This document shows positions 1 through 14,900 of a stretch of 64,000 nt of DNA, piece by piece. The translations under genes and the position numbers were made by a program. Location: contig JANVCC010000076.1 in NCBI GenBank assembly GCA_025345505.1, positions 7,873,838 through 7,937,837 on the forward strand, given 5' to 3'. This DNA comes from Todiramphus chloris collaris (lineage: Eukaryota; Chordata; Aves; Coraciiformes; Alcedinidae). The notes under the pieces were generated by a model. It searched no databases and was not told the DNA's origin. It saw nothing but the letters and a program-made list of their open reading frames with translations. The first letter of the stretch is position 1. Every line of letters begins with the position of its first letter.

Positions 1-2149
1 TTCCTTTTTTGCTAACCAGAAAGCTTTCTATACTATGATGGTTATGGAACTGATTCTGAATGCATATACCCATATCCAAGTCCATTCTGTACCTGGCCCA
101 CAGTGGCCTTAGATGAAAATCTTTGTACTGACTGTAAAGGAATGGGAGCCTTGGCTTCCTGCTGCATATGTCAATGCCTTAGCTGGTAGATGACACACAT
201 ATCTACCTCTTTTTGACAAAATAAAACTAAGACTTTGGTTCTGAATAGATATTTTAGCATAATCCTGCTTTTTGCAAACATTCTCAAAATCTTTCTTTTC
301 AGTTCATCTGTGGAACAAAGAAAATAAAAATCGAAGGCATTGTCACAAAATGGAACTGTCAGCTTTGGTTAGCAGATGCATATTTTATCTCCTTGTGCCC
401 TTCATTAGTAGTTCTCTGTAGGAGTAGATAATGAGCCACTATTCATATGGCACTTTGGAAAGTGTATAAATGTTATCTTTTATGGGAATAAAAAGAGTTT
501 CTGAGTCCAGTGCGAAATGAGCACGCTATTGTAATGAAAAAAGATTTCAGTACTGGGGACATAATGACTGGAAGTCTGGAGCAAGTTTATCATTATGAAA
601 AAATGCATCCACTTTCCCCAATAATTCTCTTTCATTAAGGCAATCTTGGGCATAATTCTGTTTTACCTTGGCAAACCTACCCAGGTTTCCCACCTTCACA
701 AATCTTGTTCCTCCAAGACAGCTCTGTAATGAGAGCGAAGTGTTTTTATTATTGCTTTTGTTAATCATGCTCCCTGCATCCTGCAAAGTGCTTCTTATTC
801 TAAACCATGCCAGAGTTATTGAGGAATTAATCAATACTTGTTACCAATCATGATCACAGCTGTTAATCACAGTTGTAATTACCAATTGATTAATTAGCAC
901 AGCCCTCTTCAAAAGTCAGGAGTCATTAAATTTCCAGTACACGTAACTTTAAATTCAGCCCAATATCCACAAAGCTCTACAATTACATTTCAACCTACAG
1001 TAATTTATTACACATTGGTTTTTATTAATAACTTTTATTTATTATAGTATTTTCCAGTAACCCAAATCAGATTCTTAGTCTATATATAGTTTCTCAATAT
1101 ATACCTACTCTAAATATAATAATTCATTACAATTCCTAGTAATAAATGATTATAAGGTCAATGAAAACCCAACCTGTACGTGTTTAGGGACCTTGCTTTG
1201 AATTATCCTTTCAGTGTGATAAATGCCTTAGCTAAGGAACAACATTTGGGTGGATTCCAGAGGCTGATATACTGAAGATATTTACTTTCTCTGCTAGCAA
1301 ATACAATTTTTATTAGTGAAACAGCATTTCATTCTATTAACTTAGGTACCGGCTTATTTTTACCAGAGGGTAAATGTCATCTAACTGCTCATTCATTGAC
1401 CCTTTTTCTCTATAGTTCCAAGCAGAAGAATCCGAATCCTTTGCTTGACTTTTTAACAGACTGAAAGCAGCTAAGTTACAAGATGAGCGTATTTTCTAAA
1501 ACCTCCTGGTAAAATCACCAGTCTGCCTTCTGCTCTCCCTACTCCACTATAATCACTCATTACAATTCAAAGGTCAGTCATAAGGCCTTGTTACATCTGC
1601 CTCCGTTTCAGCACATACTGCTACTATGCCGTACTTTTTTGCTCCTTTTAAGCTAATTTTGGCTATGTCAAACTGCTTTTGTTAAGAGGAAGGACACATA
1701 ATGATACAGCTTCTATCAGAGAATTCCATCTTTCCCCTGTGACGTGTAACTGGTCTATGCAAACAGCAGCTTACAATGGCACTTGCTCAAGCTCAGCCAC
1801 TGCAGGAAGCCAGGTTAGGACTTCACCAATCCCTCTACCAGCCCCTGTCAGTCTGGATTTCCTTTATACAGACTCTAGAGGATTCATGTGGGACCTGTTA
1901 TGTCCTTATATAACCTACAGTCTCTCTATAAAGTGGCGTTTGGTTTGCAGGGCACTACCTGAATTAGATTATGTTCCTTCAGACTTAGTGTTTGACTTTG
2001 AATAAGACCTTTAAGGTCTAATATTGTAAGTTCTTACTCAAGTGACTGGTCTTGTTCAACTACTCTTACTAGAAATGATTTAATGTCAGTCAGACAAGAA
2101 TCATCTGCACTTGAGTGCTTCAGAATAATTAATGAAAAATACTTAAAAC
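1..2149. other. AT-rich noncoding DNA, no gene seen
   Basis: Unique-looking AT-rich sequence. Its longest open frame (1679-2005, plus strand, 108 codons) has no recognisable domain and I treat it as chance. A stretch at about 840-1000 is dense in TAAT/ATTA-type homeodomain cores (GTTAATCAC, GTAATTACC, GATTAATTAG) and could be a regulatory element, but only conservation would show that. No repeat family was recognised here. Confidence 0.6.
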
Positions 2150-2625
2150 TTGTAGTGGGTTGCTGCAGCCCATGTGGAGCTCCTGAAACAGGATGGTCTG
2201 TAGGCCTCTGCATTTGATTCTCTTACCTGGGAAACTCTGACCCCCTTCATTGCCAATCTCTAGATCACATCTCTCCACAATACCTCTTTGGCACAAAGGT
2301 TTTGTATGATGCCCTGTCAGGAGGTCATATCCTACTGCCTTGTGCTGTTGGTTCTGCTAAGCAAAAAGCTTCTATACTGCAAATAGGCTTCTTCCTGGAG
2401 CTCCATCTGTGAGGAATTTGGGTTGGGGTTAACATTTCAGAGACTTAAGTGGGTCAGTGCCCTGGGCACATTCCTATTCTCTTCAGGGTTTAGCTGCAAG
2501 GGCTCAGGGCCAACACAGAGATTGAGCAGCCCTGTGCCACTCTCTCTGCTCACCCATCACCTTCCCACACAGGCCCCTGCTGCAGCTGGGCAGAGGAAGT
2601 GTTTTCATTTCCATTGGTTTCAAAC
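2150..2625. other. GC-richer noncoding patch
   Basis: This interval is visibly richer in G+C than its flanks, with runs of CCCTG, GGGCTCAGGGCC and CTGCAGCTGGGCAG. An open frame at 2423-2821 (132 codons) starts here and is the longest plus-strand frame outside repeats. Its translation is low in recognisable features and looks like read-through of biased sequence rather than a gene. No transposon terminus or target duplication was seen. An old unrecognised repeat is possible. Confidence 0.4.
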
Positions 2626-3639
2626 ACACACTATTCTACATTTGAGAAGACACAGACTCCACATGGCTGTAAGAATACTGAATATATCTCACTACTTCAC
2701 TTATCCACCTCACACCTTTAACATCACCAGCTCCTTTCTGTCATCAGACGCAATCAGTGATTTTTTACCTGATTACCATCTCCTGATAACCTTCAGACAT
2801 GGGAAACCAGTATATCACTGATCATCATCATCACTTTGTGACAGAATGCACTATTTGTATGTACCATCACCAGTTGCACATCTCATATTTTATTACCCCC
2901 AAGCAAAGCACAAAGATTTTTCCCATCACTTCCTATGACTTCTTGATGTCAGAAGATAATACTGGTGAAAACTAGTCCAATGTTTAAAACAGTGTGCAGG
3001 GCCATCAGTCCTGCCCAGCAATCAAATGCAAACAGGACTCTGCACATACACAGATCTGCCTGCCCTACTCACCCTGAGAAATCAAAAAAAAGCTCAGCTA
3101 ATAGGTAAGAGCAAATATTCTCATGGACTATATTGCTGTAACAAACTGTAAAATCTCTTAAATAAAATCTGTTACACTTTTTATTTCATGTGCTATATAT
3201 TTTCTACATTCTGAATACTACTTCACCGTCTAATGAACACCAATATGAAATAAATTTACTTTATACATATTAGTAATACTTAAAGTATTTCAGTTAGAGC
3301 AAAATACTTAAATATTTTATGTTGATTTAAACATACTTAACTGTAGCTGGACTTTGACTTTCTATATGCATCTACTCATATAAAGATATACCTACTATCT
3401 GAGATATTGTACCACTATTTCAGAGCTAGGGGATTTTTTGTTGTTGTTGTTCCAGATGTAGTTACATTATCACACAGCATGTTTCCTCTTATCTTTTAAC
3501 TGGATAGTAGTGAAAATAGAAAGCATTGAAAAAGTAATAGTTGGATTACTTGAATTTCTTTGATAGTGTTACACATTATATCTGTATTTAAAGCAAACAG
3601 CCTTAGCATGGATAATGGTGTCTTACAAAGAATACCCAA
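2626..3639. other. AT-rich noncoding DNA with short TTG tract
   Basis: There is no gene or recognised transposon. The only simple repeat is a short T-run merging into (TTG)n at about 3433-3451. The rest is AT-rich unique DNA. Confidence 0.6.
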
Positions 3640-4060
3640 GCAATCAGGGGCTATTAGCCAGGTGCTGAACAGTTCTGCAATATCCCTGCGAGTTCTGAAG
3701 CTGGGCTCTGTCTACTCTTCTCCCCGGATCTGTATCGCAGTCACTGATGTCTGTCCTAAGTGCTGTCATTACAGCTTGCTAAGCCACGCAAATTCCAGTG
3801 CTCCTGGGAGCAGAATAATAAAGGGTATGCATTGTTAACTGCCTCGCCGATTCAATTCCTGTTTCCCTCAGTATAATTGTATAGTGGAAGTCCATTCAGC
3901 CTCACAGGGACAAATAAAAGGGGGGTGTTTTCAAGCCGTATTCATCTAAAGGATGAGGTGTCATGGTCTCTTGGCAAGTGACTACTTCAGCGCCAGAGAA
4001 GTTTGATTTGCAACAGTTACAAACCAGCTATTTCTGATCCTAGAGCATAGCAAGGTTAAT
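3640..4060. other. CpG-retaining noncoding patch, possible conserved element
   Basis: Compared with its surroundings this segment keeps several CpG dinucleotides (about 3688, 3724, 3736, 3787, 3844-3848, 3936, 3991) in otherwise CpG-poor DNA. It also has a balanced, non-repetitive composition. An overlapping open frame (3560-3838, 92 codons) matches nothing I know. It may be a conserved noncoding element, or simply younger sequence. This is composition evidence only. Confidence 0.25.
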
Positions 4061-7000
4061 TACAGCAGTAAGCAGTTTGGAGCAACTAATTTATACTGTG
4101 ATGTTTGGTTGGTGTAAGAAAGCAGACATTTTTCAAAAAAATTACTGTCAGCTCCCCCAAACCCTACTTCAGTTTCTAACTCAACAGTAAAAATCTTCTT
4201 GCTTTGTTATGACAGAGATAAAATATGATCAAGGGAAGGTGCATCTTACTTAGTCTATATATAGTTGTCCTTAAGGCCATATTTCAGTTCCAAAGAGTGT
4301 TAGCTGACAGGCCAAACATGTTGTGCAGAGTCTTTCAGAAAGAAAAAATAAAACATCTTGTTTGTTTGTTTTCACAAAAAATGCAAGTTATAGAACGACG
4401 GCCTTTTGGAAAGGCTGGACAAGACTTTCAAGGCTGTGTATTAAATGAAGGACCTTTGTCTTTTACCTGCTGTATCAGTGACTTCAGACAGCTTTTTTCA
4501 TCATTCTCAGGTTGGCAACCCCCTTAATTATTAAAAAAGAATGAAATGTCACTGACAATTTGCATGTGCATGCTTTGCAATGGATTATCAGATAACATTT
4601 AATCCTGAAGGGCAGAGCAGATCAATGGATACTAGGTTCTACTAAAATTTTCAGCAACTCGCTTTCCCCAGCCTTGATTCTGTTTCACGGTTCCCATACT
4701 GGTTACTACCCAGAAGTTGGGAGAATTAACCTGAGCTGTATCAAGGCCTCATCAGGCTGAATCTGTGTGTGGGGTTTAATAGGACTTTATTTGTCTGTAA
4801 GTTTCCACTCTGCGTCTTCAGCTAAGCTGGCGTTACAGTTCATTAAATTCTGTGTACATAACTGAAATAGCTAAATATTTAAACTTCTCAGTGTGACACT
4901 GACTTTCAGTTTGGATGGATTGCCTGTATCTTCATCTTGAGAGATGCGGAAAGAAAAAGAGTATTCAAGACAGTGAAATGAACATTTGTTTCTATCAGGT
5001 TACACACGTAAGACTAGACAGCTGGAAATGTGAGATGAGTCAGTTCCTATTTGTATGTTATTATCGTAATACTCTTTTTTTATCCCCTACACATTGACTA
5101 TCCCTTCCACAAGTCTAGAAGCACTTCTCTTCTGACTTCACCTGCTTCTCACAGTACTATGGTGTGTATGATACTGGTTCTATGAAGCAGAGGGACACTT
5201 CCTGCATATACATCATCAAGAGATCTGAAGGTACCATGACATTTTTGCCAGTGAATAAAACAACGTAAACTTCAGTTTATGAATCAAGCCTCTCTATTGG
5301 TCTTGGTTGATGTCTGCCTAGTGGAGTAAGAGTTATGGGAGGGAAAAACAACCTTTCTCATTTTCCTGCTTAATAGTGATTTTGTTTCAGAACAGTGGAA
5401 TACTAATAAAAAGCAAAGCTATTTTACCACTGTCATTTACCAGACCATGGCACTTTATGTTTTGCTAAGCTGTATGACTCATTTTTGACAGAGCTCATCA
5501 GTTCTATTTTATAAACAAGAAGGACAATATTTCACGTATTTCATACAAGAGAACTGAGGATCCAGATTTCAAATTCTTCACTACAGTTATCAGAATGAAA
5601 ATGTCATCATAAATAGACAAAACTTAGGGCACAGACTTTGTCTCTATTAGAGAACACACAGTCTAAGTGATGTATGTCCAGATTTACCATAGGTCTGAGC
5701 ATCTTCCTTTCACGTCAATTCCAAATAATTAATGGGATCTATGAAAATGAGGCAAAAGGTCACCTCTTTAGCAGCTGAGCTGTCAAAGTCACTAATTTGA
5801 TAAACATGGAGACTGATGACTTCCCAAGACTGCCTTCCACCCATTACATATTCTTATGCATATTAAAAAAAATTTATTTTAACTTTTCATATACTTTATC
5901 TTTAGTATTGTCCATTACTACAAACAGGAGCATGTAAACAGAATGAGAAAGAAATGTTTTAGAACTAATGTTACATAAACTGGTATCAGAGGAGATTTCT
6001 CATGTCAGATTTTTAAATCAGAGAGACTGATCAGAATTTTCTGTACAAGTATCTGTAATTTTAGAGCATGTGGTTCAGCTGCCCCCAGGTGCGAAGACAA
6101 AGGTTTTATTAAGGCTGTTGCAATATCAGTGAGTAAATTTAACAGTTCTATAAAAATAAAAAGGCATATCATTGTTAGACTTGGAATAGATGCTGGAGTA
6201 CGTGGTTAATATAATTATGCTTTGTCAACTGCTGCTATATCTGGACTGACAGAGCTCTGGGTCTGTGAGGTTGTTCTTGGCATTCACACTATTGAAGTTT
6301 ATCTCACAGGAATAAAAATTATACTGCTTGATTCCTGGAAGGTGACTTCCAGTAGAACAGGGATCTTTAGAAGTAGAATAATCAGACAAATGAAGGATTC
6401 CCTATCACATGGCTCTGTACAACTGCGTTCTGACAGAAAACACTTGAACAGAGAGGACAGATATTCTGCAGGGGTCTTAGCTTAAAAAGAAAGAAAAAAA
6501 TTAAAATGGTGGAAGATCTGTAATTACCGTAACAACCTACCCCAAGGGTCTGTAATTTTTGTGTTCAAAATCCCCCTTTTTTCTTTCCTTCATGGCATGT
6601 GAAGGGATAAAGTTGGAGTTGTTTGTTCAAGGTGTGCTTGCTTCTCAGCAGCTTCTGCTCTCTTCTCTGTGCACATGCTGTCATGCCAAAGCATGGCCAA
6701 TTAATAATGCTTCTGGGAGATGGGGAGTGGACTTTTCAACTTTCTGAAAAGGAGTCTTTTCCATCAAAATTGGCAAGGACAGCCCTTCTAAGAGAGATCC
6801 AGCTGGCACCTAAAGGCTTGTAACAGCTCTCAAAGCAGACCGTTACAAATGTTTAAGGGACATGGCATTATTAAATGAGACTGAAGAAGCCAATGACCTA
6901 TGTGTTTCTCTGCATGACATAGCTGTCGAGACCTTACATTTCTTAGACATTTTCCTAGATATTTTGGGAAACTCCCTGTAAAAAACCTAAGAACCATGTC

Positions 7001-8999
7001 TGCCACAGAGATTCTACTTGCTGCAATAAAAAGTAGGCAAAGTAGAATATGGGAAGCAAGTATTTTCCTAATATTTTTCTTTTACAATCCCAAAGCACTG
7101 GGAAGCTAGTTTTTGCAACAGATGTAATCAAAACTTATTAGTATCGAGTTAAATCTGAAGTTAATTTATCAGACAATAATAAGCTTCTCTGAAGATGCAA
7201 TACCTCCCAGTGAAAAGGAAGTATTGACAATGTATCTCTGTATCAGTGCATAAAATGAATTATCTTTCCAGTATTTATTTCCCACTTACTGGAACAAGGT
7301 CTTCCTATGGCTGAGCAGCCATAGTAATCCTGAATAATGCTTTCCTGTCTCTACAGACCCGTACTGTACAGTTCCTAACAGAGCCTGTGCCATTCACTGG
7401 AGCTGCATTTTGCTGCTCTTTGGGCACTCCGTGGAAATGTATTAGGATGACAGTTTACTAATGTTCCAGTGAACAATGACACCTGCAAGAGAGGAGTGAC
7501 TTCAATTCAGCCATGGAACTTCAAATGATCCTTTTCTCATGCCAGATGAAAATAAAGACAGTAACAGAACTTATTGAAAAAGAAAAAAAAAAAAGAAGAC
7601 AGTATATTACAAGATTTTATCAGGACATGGACACCAGAAAAGGAAAAAAAGACATGTTTAACCTTCAAAGCTGAAGTTTAAATTGTCCCTTCCTCTTTCC
7701 CTGTATCCAGATGACAAGCTGTAGCTAAAATAACTTGCAGAGCCTGTCCTCAGGAAGGAAGTGTTAGCTGCAGAGTCATGGCAGCTCATGAACTCTTGTT
7801 TGAGATTAGCTGGTTGGATCTTTCAAAAGCAGTAGTGATGATGACTGTGGCGTGACTGACTCCCAGATCTGATTTTGGGGCAGCAAGTGACATACTACTT
7901 CATCAGAGACTCATAAGAAACGTCCTTCCTCTGCACACTGTCCAGCAAAGCGCTGCAATCTGACCCACTAGGAAAGCCCATTGCACTTGCAGCTTGTTTA
8001 TCATGTGAACATGTTCTCTGAAGCTTTGCCACTAAGTGTTCCTTGCGTCATCTTCTGACAAATTGCCTTCCTGTATGAAGAAAACAGCAATCCCCAGCAA
8101 GCTATTAATGCTTCTTTTGTTATTCACTGTCACACCATTAATCACAATGAAAATTCCTTTGATGTTGTTCATGTCAAGTAACTAATATTTACTTGTATAT
8201 GTGAAATCTTGGTGGCACTTACTTTTAATAACGCAACGTAGATTTTTTAAGGTTTCCCCCAAAATGTACTATAGACATAGTGTGCCTATTTAAGAAGAAA
8301 GAAAGAGATGATAGTACAGAGAATCTTAGGGCAAGTGCTAATCCAATTTTCAAAAGCAGCCTCTCATTCTGCTTGTCCATCATAAAAAAAATGAGCCAAA
8401 TGAGCAGAAGTGCTCAACATTCAGAGATTCTAAACATTTTTCTTGACTGACATCATCCTGATACCTCAGTTTGCTCACCAATAGAAGAGACACACTCAGT
8501 GGTCCATGGGATCAATGAGCCTCCTATCTGAATGACAGTGGGTTTGCTGTCCCACAGTGCCAGTCACTGACATCCAGACTACCTGAAAGGACGGACAAGC
8601 CAATAAGGCTAAACAAGTCACCCAGGGCACATTTTATTTCTAGGCAATTCTTCATAGCTGCATGCACATATACTTACCATTGAGATCCTCTACTGCTTAA
8701 AGAAGATGAAAGTACATGGCTCTTTTTATAAAGAGAGAGCTCCCTGCAATTCCGTATTAGTCAATGAAAAGAATACAACTGGATGATAAAGTAGCAGCAG
8801 TCATCGCTCAAATTATTTTTAAGTCATTCATTTGTCTTTATGTATAAGGCTGTCAGGTTTTTTGGCCCTCACATAGAAGGAAAAAACCCCAAGACTTGGT
8901 GCTTGTTCTTCCAAAGAACTGTGCAAAGATTAACTAAAACCAGATAGAAAATAATGATAGAAGGGAAAGGCCACACAAAATTAAGATTTAACGCAGCTC
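4061..8999. other. AT-rich noncoding DNA, no gene seen
   Basis: Unique AT-rich sequence with an A-rich tract at about 7573-7595. Open frames here (100 codons or fewer, for example 4225-4527 and 6222-6485) are unrecognised and treated as chance. A short run at 8430-8500 faintly recalls the MIR core (CCTCAGTTTGCTCACC), but it is too weak to call. Confidence 0.6.
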
Positions 9000-11900
9000 T
9001 AAATATAGATCCTTCCTAAGAAAGCATAAGATGAGAAAGAAATTTGCACTAAGAACCTCACTGTGTTATCATTTCCTCTCCTACAATGCAAGTGTAAATG
9101 TATGGGAGAAATACCATTGCTCTGCTCTGCTCTGCTGACACTATGCTCTCCCTTTGCCGTGGCACAACGTAGCACAGAATTAGACAATATTGAATCCAGG
9201 CTATTAAAGACAACACTCTGATAGATACAGTGAGTGGAAACATATTTTTAAGAGAGAGAAAACTGAGCTGAATATCTTTCTAGTGCCTAACACCCAGAAA
9301 ACAGGATGAATCTGTACCAGAAAAGGTATTTTGTACCTTGTTATCCTGTTGTTTTCTGAAGAAACTCATACTCAAGCTGTATGAGGACTGTAAGAAACTT
9401 TAAAAAAAAGTCCAAAGTTCATGAAAGAAACACTGACAATTAAGCACCATGACTCAAGTGTTCCTCTCCGTAGGCTAATCAAAAAGTATGCAGGCTGCCA
9501 CAGTTGGCAGAGAGCCCTCTGACATGTTTTTTCTCTTACTTTTTTTTTTGTGAGAGAGCTTCTGGCAGCCACCTTGGTACTGATGGAATCATTGTCATAA
9601 TTCCATGTGTTCAGTTTCTCCAGTGATTCTTTATCTTTGGACAAACGACAAGATGGAATCAGTCTCTGAAGCATCTGGAGCATCACCTCATCAATAGAAC
9701 TATTTTAATAACATGCCATAACTAATCTTCAGATTCACAGCTCTTGGAATTTTGAAAATCTGGATCTTGCTTTAAGTCCAGCTGGTGGCTCAGGCCATCA
9801 TCTGTTATAAAAAAATGCCTGGAGACAGAAGCTTGGCTCTCAGAGTGGTTTCTTCGGTAAGTGTTTAGAAACACTGTGAAAAATTTGCAGCTTCACTCAA
9901 CTTCTCAGTCCCAAACAGACTCACAGGGTCCCCCTAGGGAAGCTGTTGAGTTTGTTAATATTGTAGCATTGACAAATTCAGATAAACTTCTTTCATTCAT
10001 TTCTATTTTTGGCAAATAACTTAGATCTCCATTTTCCAAACGTATGAATAATGCCTTCAAATGCACTGGTTTTTTGGTTTTATTTTTTTTTAAGTCACTA
10101 ATTTCAAAGAATTTGATTTCTGAGAGTCAGCTGTGCAGAGGATATCACAAAACTGAGAGGGAAGAATTGCCATTTTCAGAAATGTGACTAAAGATGCATG
10201 TTCTTTGTTCATGAGAAATCTGATGCTGCTTAATGCAACTGTTTAAATGGCCCGACCCAAACACAACAGTAGAGCAGAAGAGTCAGCAAAGGCTCTGTCA
10301 GGCAAATGCCTGGAGCACATCTCTTATTAAATGAGGAAAAGTAGAACCATCCTTCTGTGTTCTGGCTGGTCAGACACGTGCTAGAAGCGTTACAAAGCCC
10401 ACTGCAAATTGCTATTTCCGCATTCGTATCATCTCCCATTATCTCTGCTCAGTCACTGTGAGGCAGCCTAATCTATTCCTCACCATACAGACCGTTTTAG
10501 TCTAACTGCTAAATGGTGTTTCCCATTTGGAATCTGATATCCAGTGATAGGCTAATTCCTTTAGAGGCAGTTTCTGCATACCTTTACTAAAAAATGACAT
10601 TTTTCAGCTGAGGAATTTAAACTCTTTCCCAGCCTGAAGATTAACCCATTGTGGGTGTGTGTTTGTATGTACTTATCTACACATACAATTGTTACTTAAG
10701 GCAATGGCATAAGGAACAATCACCAAGTATTGAAGAGAGTGTATAATTAGTTGTCATGATTATGACTTTAAGGCTCTTTTCACTGGTGAATTGCTACTAA
10801 AAAAACATTTATTATCCATAGTTGCAAAGCACTTACATAGCTGCTTAACATGAAGCAGTTATGTATTCAGTGGAACTGATCAAGAGCAAACCTGGTTGTA
10901 CATTACTATTAGAGAGTAGCTAGTTCGTGATGGCTACCACATTTTTCCCTCTTATGAGGCTATAAGAACAATATGAGGACCCCTGAAAAATTATCTTTCA
11001 AAAAAAAAAGTCCAACTATCATTTGTAGTTATGCAGTGAATTAATATAGAGACCGCCTTGTTTCTTGTTAACACGCTTATTATGCACTGGGGCTTCTTGA
11101 AAACCTCTTTTGAACTTGCAGTTGTTAGTTAGTTTGTCCTTGTGCATCATGCCTCACCAACATCCAACTCTGCACCTCATTTTCAAACACGTCTGCAGCC
11201 TATTTGGTTACTCATGAATCAGCACATGGCACACTACACAGACATACACTTGCAGACTTACAAAGTAGCTAGTGAGGTGACCATATAGAAACAGTGACTT
11301 CTTCAGGTCAGAACTGGTATTTGTTATAAAATACATAGTGGAGAGTTTTCCCTAACAATGATGGACAATGTCGGCCTCTGCAAGATAACAGTGCCAGCAA
11401 CATTTGCAAACTGATCACTTCTCTATCAGGAAAAGCAAATGATAATGTTTGGTTTGGGGTCAGTCTACACTCTGATTATTGACCTAAAGAGTCACAGTGC
11501 CTCTGGAAAATTTCTGATACCATGTTCATACCCCCAAAGGAGAAGTTCCAGTTAGATAAACACACCAACTCAGATTAATGACATAACATTTTCAGTTCAA
11601 AACATGTACAAACCCTTTAGTTTCTGGTATTTTGGTATTTCAGCTTAATTTCTGATGAAAACAAATGTGGAAATACCAACATTTCCCATGGGAGAGAGAA
11701 TTTAAAATTTTATTTCTTAGCTTCCCTGAAGGGAACACTTGGAAATGTGATTCAGACATAAGTTCTGTACTGTCCAGAAAATGAGCATCTACTTGTAATA
11801 CTGGGCATACTCAGCCTATAACTCATAACTCATAGGTTACATGAATTATAGGAGGTTATAGGAGGTCAACTAGGTCTACTTACCTGGCCCTCCACCTGCT

Positions 11901-14900
11901 CTTCAATGCCATTTTTCTCAAGATGGCTTTCAGGCAGAAGACTTTAGGCTAGATAAATTATTGCAATGGTGACAGCCTGCTCCTGGCTGCCTTTTCCATC
12001 ATTCTGAGCTGCATTGCCCATGTGCTACAAACTTCCAAGTGTTCAAGTAAGTCTATGGAAAAAAATGGTAGCCAAGAACAGGCCACTTATCACTGCCAGA
12101 ACTGTGAATCCATAAGCAGCTCCTTCTGTCTGTGCTCCAAATTGCCTGTGGGTCAGAGAACAGTCAGAAGTAAAAACCATCCCTGTTGGAGGAAGACACT
12201 GGTCATCATTTTTCCTAGGGCAGTAAAATGGCTATTTGTGCTCCAGCCTTAGGTACAGGATATTCTTAAGCCTAATATTTTGACCAAACAGAGTCCTCAA
12301 GAGACTTAACTCAAAAAATTTGTGCATATTGCAAGGTGAGACTTTGTGCGGCTAAAATGTGTAGCAGATCATGGGAATATTAAGGCTTCAGTAACGGAGC
12401 TATAACATATTTTTCTGTAAATAAATATTTCCAGGTAGATGAAGCCTGAAGGGAAGCTGTTTATGAGTTTCTAACTCTGTCCATTTGTACAAGAAACTAA
12501 AAGTCTAATCAATTGTATTACAAACATAGTGTTGGTAAAATATGAGCGCCTTGCAGATGGCACCTTGCCATCCCTGGATCCAGGACCGCAAACCTTTTCA
12601 AGCAAGAAGTCAGCAGATGTTGCAGCAAAATGTCATCTAGTATCAGATGTTGCTTAGGCCTGGAGACATGGGAATACTCATATTCCAGCAGCAGTTTTCC
12701 TGGCAAATATCTTGAAAACAGGAAGTGATGAGTTACTACTTTTCACTTTTTTTGCATGCTGTCATGCTTAGATGTTATTAAAGGTCCGGTGAGTTCACCA
12801 CCAGAAGCTAAATCATTAATTTCATGCTGTTGTTTGGTCTTCCCAGACAGATCTTACATACATAGAACTTTTTAGTTTGAGACATAGGTTGTTAATGACT
12901 GGTATGGGTCTTCAATTACATTGGCCATAAATTTTATCATAGTAATGGAGAAAGCAGAAACTTCTTTTGTGATTAAAAATTCTTTCAAGATTTTAGTTGT
13001 ACATAACCCCCCCAAGGGCTCATTGCCTTTATTTTGATTTCTTTTGGATTGGTAGAGAGAGAAAGAACTGATGTGATCTCCCAAGAAGCAAGACACTCTG
13101 GGTAAATGTTCTACTTGTGTAGGGAAGCTGATCGGCAGAAAACAGTGATCCATCTAAAACTCCACCAGCTTGAAATTACTTTCAAAGTATTTATCATGAA
13201 AGAACGTGAAGAATGCTTTGTTTTTAATTATATTTCAATCTTTCCTTAGATTTCCAGTTTTACATGATTTTGTTTTAATAATATCTCACAGATGTGAAAA
13301 TATTCCCTTTAAAAGGACTTTTCTTCTGCCATTAAACCCAAGAACAGAAGAGAAGCAGGGTTGATGAAATGGTAGAAATAAACAAGACAAGACTCAAATG
13401 GCCATCAAAAGGCATTGGAGTTACCAGTTTTCAGGACTGACGGGAGTAAGTCCGTGCCATTGCACTGGTCAGACTGATCAGACTCAGGCACACTGTATTG
13501 TCAGGCCGATGTTCTGAGGCTTTAGCATGCAATCCAGAGGCACACTAGCCTAGACCTGTAGTAACCAATGAAAGAAAGCATGTTCTGATAAAACATGGGA
13601 CTGAATAAATTTTGTTTTTTCCCAAAACAGAGAAAGGGAAGCCCAACGGGAGATAGGTAAGATCATGCTTCAGTTTAGGGGGGAACTTCTGCTGAATTGT
13701 GCTAAGGAAGAAAAAGAGCCACCTTATTTTTTTCACAAAATGATCTTCCTGTAAGAAAGACGGAATTCTTTTTGAAAGCCACAAAGGGAGACAACCACTT
13801 TTTGCAGTGCTACAAGGATAAATTCGTTAGAACACATGTTCTTATGAGCACTGGATGGGGACACAGATGGCTGGCTTTATTTCAGAGCAGTGCAATGTCA
13901 TTTCAATTTATTTGGCACGTGCTGTAACATGAATCAGAGTATTCACATTGGATTCCTCCAAGTTGAACATGTGAGTTTCAGACACTGATTCACACCCTTA
14001 CCTGAAAGCATTGCAAGTGCAGTTTCATGCCAGCTTGAGTCCCAAGGGGGACACCGCAGAAAGAAACAGCAAAGAACAAATGGTTGGGAAAAGGCAAGCA
14101 GCACTCATGACTCCCAGGCCTTACCAAGACAGAGTCAAGGGCTTCTGTGCTTCTCAGAACACTTTCCTTTCATTCCAGTGAATAAAATCAAAGCAAGCAA
14201 AGGAAAAGATATCAGTGTAAAAACCACTCCATGACACCTTTTTTTTCTTTTAGTGTAAAAACCAAAATGTTTCATTTCATGGGGATGTTGCTGGTTGAAG
14301 TGGAAACTAATAATTTTGCTTAGGTCACAAGGTGACAGTAAATGTTCTTAGTATGCATACATGAAGGAAAGATCAGAGACCTATTTTATAACATAGCTGG
14401 ATAACTTATCTGCCTCATAGACTCATGAATATTTGAACTGAGCATTTGTGACTGACAAAGCAGTTTGAAATCTCAGTTTCCTGTTATTTCCTCCAGTAAT
14501 TGTGGAATTTTGATGCTTAACTCCACATGGAAGTAAATCTGTTAAGAATTTTATCCTTATATGAAAAGTGCATACATTTACTGGGCAGAAGAGATGAAGC
14601 AGAGTTTGGATTTTATTCTAGCTCTTTGAAGTAAGAACTTCTGGTACTGCAGGAGACAGAACTGTGAGACAAGATCTACAAATGTGGAGTCCTCTTGTAT
14701 TTGAAGTGCCATTTGGTTGTTCTCATAAACCATGAACACTTTCAACTGCCTACATGTTGCCATAACAAAAATGAATGGAAGAGAGACACAGAGAGAGACA
14801 GAAAAAAACAAAGTCAGGAAGGAAACAGATGTTATATAGAGTAGCAGCAGTGGAAAGTGATCTAATGTATGGAGTGTTTATCTGAAGGAACTATGAGTGC

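Noticed and set aside
2423-2821. 132-codon plus-strand open frame
   Set aside because: It starts in a GC-richer patch, has no recognisable domain, no splice-bounded structure and no partner frames. Chance is the simplest explanation.
8430-8500. MIR-like CCTCAGTTTGCTCACC motif
   Set aside because: The flanking core motifs of MIR are not present in order.
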